64,000 bases of DNA. It comes from Aminobacter carboxidus (GTDB lineage Bacteria > Pseudomonadota > Alphaproteobacteria > Rhizobiales > Rhizobiaceae). The notes below the pieces were generated by a model. It had not been told where the DNA came from. It did not search any database and was given only the letters and a program-made list of their open reading frames with translations. The stretch lies in contig NZ_JACZEP010000010.1 in assembly GCF_014863355.1 (NCBI RefSeq), positions 91,225 through 155,224 on the forward strand, in the 5' to 3' direction. The stretch's first letter is position 1. Every line of letters starts with the position of its first letter. This document shows positions 62,230-64,000 of the stretch, in pieces. The position numbers and the translations under genes were made by a program.

Positions 62230-63151
62230 GTTGTGGCCGGCCCGGCTGAGCCGTGGCCCGGCCCGGCTGCGCCGTGGCCCGGCCCGGCTGAGCCGTGGCC
62301 AGGCCGACGCCGAGCGTGGCGATCGCCATGCCGACAAGCTGGATCGCCGACAGCTGCTCGCCAAACAGCGCCCAGGCGATGAGAGCGGTTACCGCCGGCA
62401 CGAGGTAAAACAGCGAGGCGACCTTCGACATCGCGCCGTCGCGGATCATCACCAGCAACAGGAAGATCGCGCCGATCGACAGCACGAAGACCAGCCAGGC
62501 CATGGCGAAGACCAGCTCGCCATTGACCGTCATCGCCTGCGTTTCGAAGATCACCGAGGCGACCGCCATCACGACAGCGGCGCCGACATATTGCCAGAAC
62601 GTGCCTGATACCAGGTCGCCTGTGGCGCCGACGCGCTTTTGCCAGATGGTGCCGGCGCTGATGCCGGCCATGGCGATGACGGATGCCGTCAGCGTCTGCC
62701 AGGTCACGCCGCCGCCGAGCGCGCCGAGCTTGGGCGACAAGACGATGACCACGCCGACAAAACCGATGGCGAGGCCGACCCAGTGCCTGGGCTTGATCTC
62801 TTCGCCCAGAAGCTTGCCGGCCAAAACGGCGGTGACCAGCGGCTGCAGCCCGGCGATGAGCGCCGACAGGCCGGCCGGCAATCCCTGGTGGATCGCCCAG
62901 AACACGCCGCCGAGATAGACCCCGTGCAGCAGCATGCCGATCAGCACGGCATGAAGGGCGGCGCGACGCGAAAGCCTGGCCGAGCCGAGCGCCAGCATCA
63001 AAGCACCCAGGAGCAGGAAGGCGAGCACGAAGCGCACGGCGAGGAAGGTGAACGGTTCGGCCCAGGGCATGGCATAGCGCGCGCCGATGAAGCCGGTTGC
63101 CCAAAGCAGCACAAAGGTGGCGGGGATCAGGCGCTTGGGAGACGACGTCAT
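62189..63151 (-). CDS. EamA/DMT-family transporter with repeat tail
   Basis: A 320-residue exporter with ten helices in two EamA repeats, starting LIPATFVLLWATGFIGARYAM. The C-terminus after the last helix is extended by three copies of ATAQPGR and a polar end, encoded by 21-bp tandem repeats. That tail overlaps the 3' end of the YihY-family gene, so the repeat probably grew into the end of the convergent gene's space. Substrate unknown. Confidence 0.88.
   Translation of the reverse strand: MTSSPKRLIPATFVLLWATGFIGARYAMPWAEPFTFLAVRFVLAFLLLGALMLALGSARLSRRAALHAVLIGMLLHGVYLGGVFWAIHQGLPAGLSALIAGLQPLVTAVLAGKLLGEEIKPRHWVGLAIGFVGVVIVLSPKLGALGGGVTWQTLTASVIAMAGISAGTIWQKRVGATGDLVSGTFWQYVGAAVVMAVASVIFETQAMTVNGELVFAMAWLVFVLSIGAIFLLLVMIRDGAMSKVASLFYLVPAVTALIAWALFGEQLSAIQLVGMAIATLGVGLATAQPGRATAQPGRATAQPGRPQLSSEPGRGPRDSG
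62232..62300. repeat. 21-bp tandem repeats at the DMT gene 3' end
   Basis: Three units of the form GTGGCCCGGCCCGGCTGAGC(C), encoding ATAQPGR on the minus strand. Differences between units are single bases. Confidence 0.9.
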
Positions 63152-63350
63152 GGGATGCTCCGCGCGGCCGGGCCGGAAGGAGGAGGAAGGAATCTTACCC
63201 GGTTCGCTCTAATGCCGAACATTAGGACAAGCAAAATGAAACGATTGATCCATAGAATCATCGAACCTGATCTGACGAGCTGATCGGAACGACGCTTGCC
63301 TGGGAGGGGGCCTGGGAGAACTGCACAGACGGCCTTTGAAAGGACCGCGC

Positions 63351-63647
63351 ATGTTGTGGAATCTCGATCCGGGCTGGTTGATGATGGCAGTCGCCTTCGT
63401 CGCCGTCATGGCCTTCTTTTTTGGCGCTGCACTCGACGCCATCATGAAGGACGACGGCTTCGGTCCGACCGGCAACATGCTGCTGTTCACCACAGGCTTC
63501 TTCGGCGCGTTGATCGTTGCCAACAGCTACGGCATCACCTTGCGCGACCTGCAGCTGGCGACCGCCTGGGGGCTTGGCGGCGCCTTTGCCTTCATCTCGG
63601 TGCTTGCGCTGATCAAGGCGGCGATCGCCCGGCTGCTGCAGCCTTAG
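63351..63647 (+). CDS. Hypothetical membrane protein
   Basis: A 98-residue protein with three hydrophobic segments (WLMMAVAFVAVMAFFFGAAL, MLLFTTGFFGALIVAN, FAFISVLALIKAAIARLL). GAAAGGA precedes ATG 63351 at proper distance, which excludes an upstream TTG. It resembles small conserved proteins of rhizobia without known function. It stands alone between the DMT gene and the IS110-type remnant. Confidence 0.75.
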   Translation: MLWNLDPGWLMMAVAFVAVMAFFFGAALDAIMKDDGFGPTGNMLLFTTGFFGALIVANSYGITLRDLQLATAWGLGGAFAFISVLALIKAAIARLLQP

Positions 63648-63891
63648 GCCTTCACCGTCTCAGGCGTTGCACCGGCCTCGCGGCGCGTGGCCGGTGCCGC
63701 GCTGGCTACAGCTTGCGCCCGTCCGGGCCGAGCCCCAGCCGGCGCGGGCGCCATGCTGACGTCGTATCGAGGGCAGCCCAAACTAAATCCCGGCATCGCT
63801 TTGACTGTCGTCTCATCGGTCTGCCGCAACGCGGCGAGGCGTCCGTGAAGACAGCGCCTTGTCGCCGCCGGTAACGGCATGGCAACTGTGT

Positions 63892-64000
63892 TCAAGCGAA
63901 GTGTTTTTGGTCGCGGATCATGGCGTTGAGGATGGTGATGAGCTTTCGCGCGACAGCGATGATAGCGCATTTCTTTGATCCGGAGCGTTGGGCGATAGCC
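63892..64000 (-). mobile_element. IS110-type transposase, C-terminal end entering the window
   Basis: On the minus strand the last 35 codons read AIAQRSGSKKCAIIAVARKL, then ITILNAMIRDQKHFA and stop. This is the end of the Transposase_20 domain of IS110-family transposases. The rest lies beyond the edge. The 244 bp between it and the small membrane protein gene (63648-63891) holds no clear gene. Confidence 0.75.

Noticed and set aside
63644..63970. Minus-strand open frame of 108 codons next to the IS110 end
   Set aside because: Its first part is the transposase end read in the wrong frame, and the rest is Ala/Pro/Arg-rich without a recognisable start or family.

Overview
The window is 64 kb of high-GC chromosomal DNA from an alphaproteobacterium of the order Hyphomicrobiales, most like Mesorhizobium, Aminobacter or a relative in the Phyllobacteriaceae. 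The evidence is the gene content and order (metA with a SAM-II riboswitch beside hisC and tyrC; ftsE-ftsX with hpt and a CpdR-like regulator; a DUF4175 protein, lysA, a small lipoprotein, argH and tlpA; etfB-etfA-hbd) and the style of the intergenic palindromic repeats. The genus is inferred from general knowledge; no database search was made.

Layout. (1) 1-6.6 kb: a catabolic operon on the minus strand (sugar-type ABC transporter, alpha/beta hydrolase, amidohydrolase running off the window) with a divergent AraC-type regulator. (2) 6.6-15.7 kb: an accessory region with scars of past rearrangement. It holds a duplicated piece of metA, degenerate direct repeats, a truncated LysR gene, a truncated initiator-tRNA copy, two small exported or anchored proteins, and a GntR-regulated cassette of a fumarylacetoacetase-like enzyme with a NitT/TauT-type ABC transporter. 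(3) 15.7-33.5 kb: core genes for methionine, histidine/tyrosine, phospholipid synthesis and cell division, with transporters, regulators and a large DUF4175 membrane protein. A frameshifted ada gene lies here. (4) 33.7-37.65 kb: an arsenic-resistance island (ArsK-like MFS pump, two ArsR repressors, ArsC, ArsH, a Cys-tailed DUF6428 protein) that seems to split the DUF4175 and lysA genes. (5) 37.7-46.2 kb: lysA, lptM-like lipoprotein, argH, tlpA, then the complete ugpBAEC glycerol-3-phosphate importer. (6) 46.3-49.1 kb: GlxA-type regulator, rhodanese, GNAT acetyltransferase and a diguanylate cyclase.

(7) 49.2-53.3 kb is the most unusual part. About 4.07 kb is bounded by near-identical 22-bp inverted repeats in the orientation expected of a transposon. 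It carries a decayed IS1-like transposase and seven passenger genes, including an HTH-ImmA/IrrE metallopeptidase, its unknown 223-residue neighbour, and a tightly overlapped three-gene minus-strand operon. Its right end cuts an amino-acid ABC permease, of which only the C-terminus remains. The gene set resembles a toxin-antitoxin or phage-defence cargo. (8) 53.3-64 kb: SulP anion transporter behind a strong predicted RNA structure, hbd and etfBA, rhomboid protease, cobalamin adenosyltransferase, SDR, YihY-family protein, a DMT exporter, and the tail of an IS110-type transposase at the edge.

Non-coding features stand out. There is a SAM-II riboswitch followed by a terminator ahead of metA, a perfect palindromic operator candidate between the GntR gene and the fumarylacetoacetase gene, and an imperfect 117-bp hairpin inside the etf operon. 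A repeat family is present in three copies, and in each its TAG supplies the stop codon of the gene before it. Only one tRNA-like sequence was noticed, a truncated one, and no rRNA gene or CRISPR array was seen.
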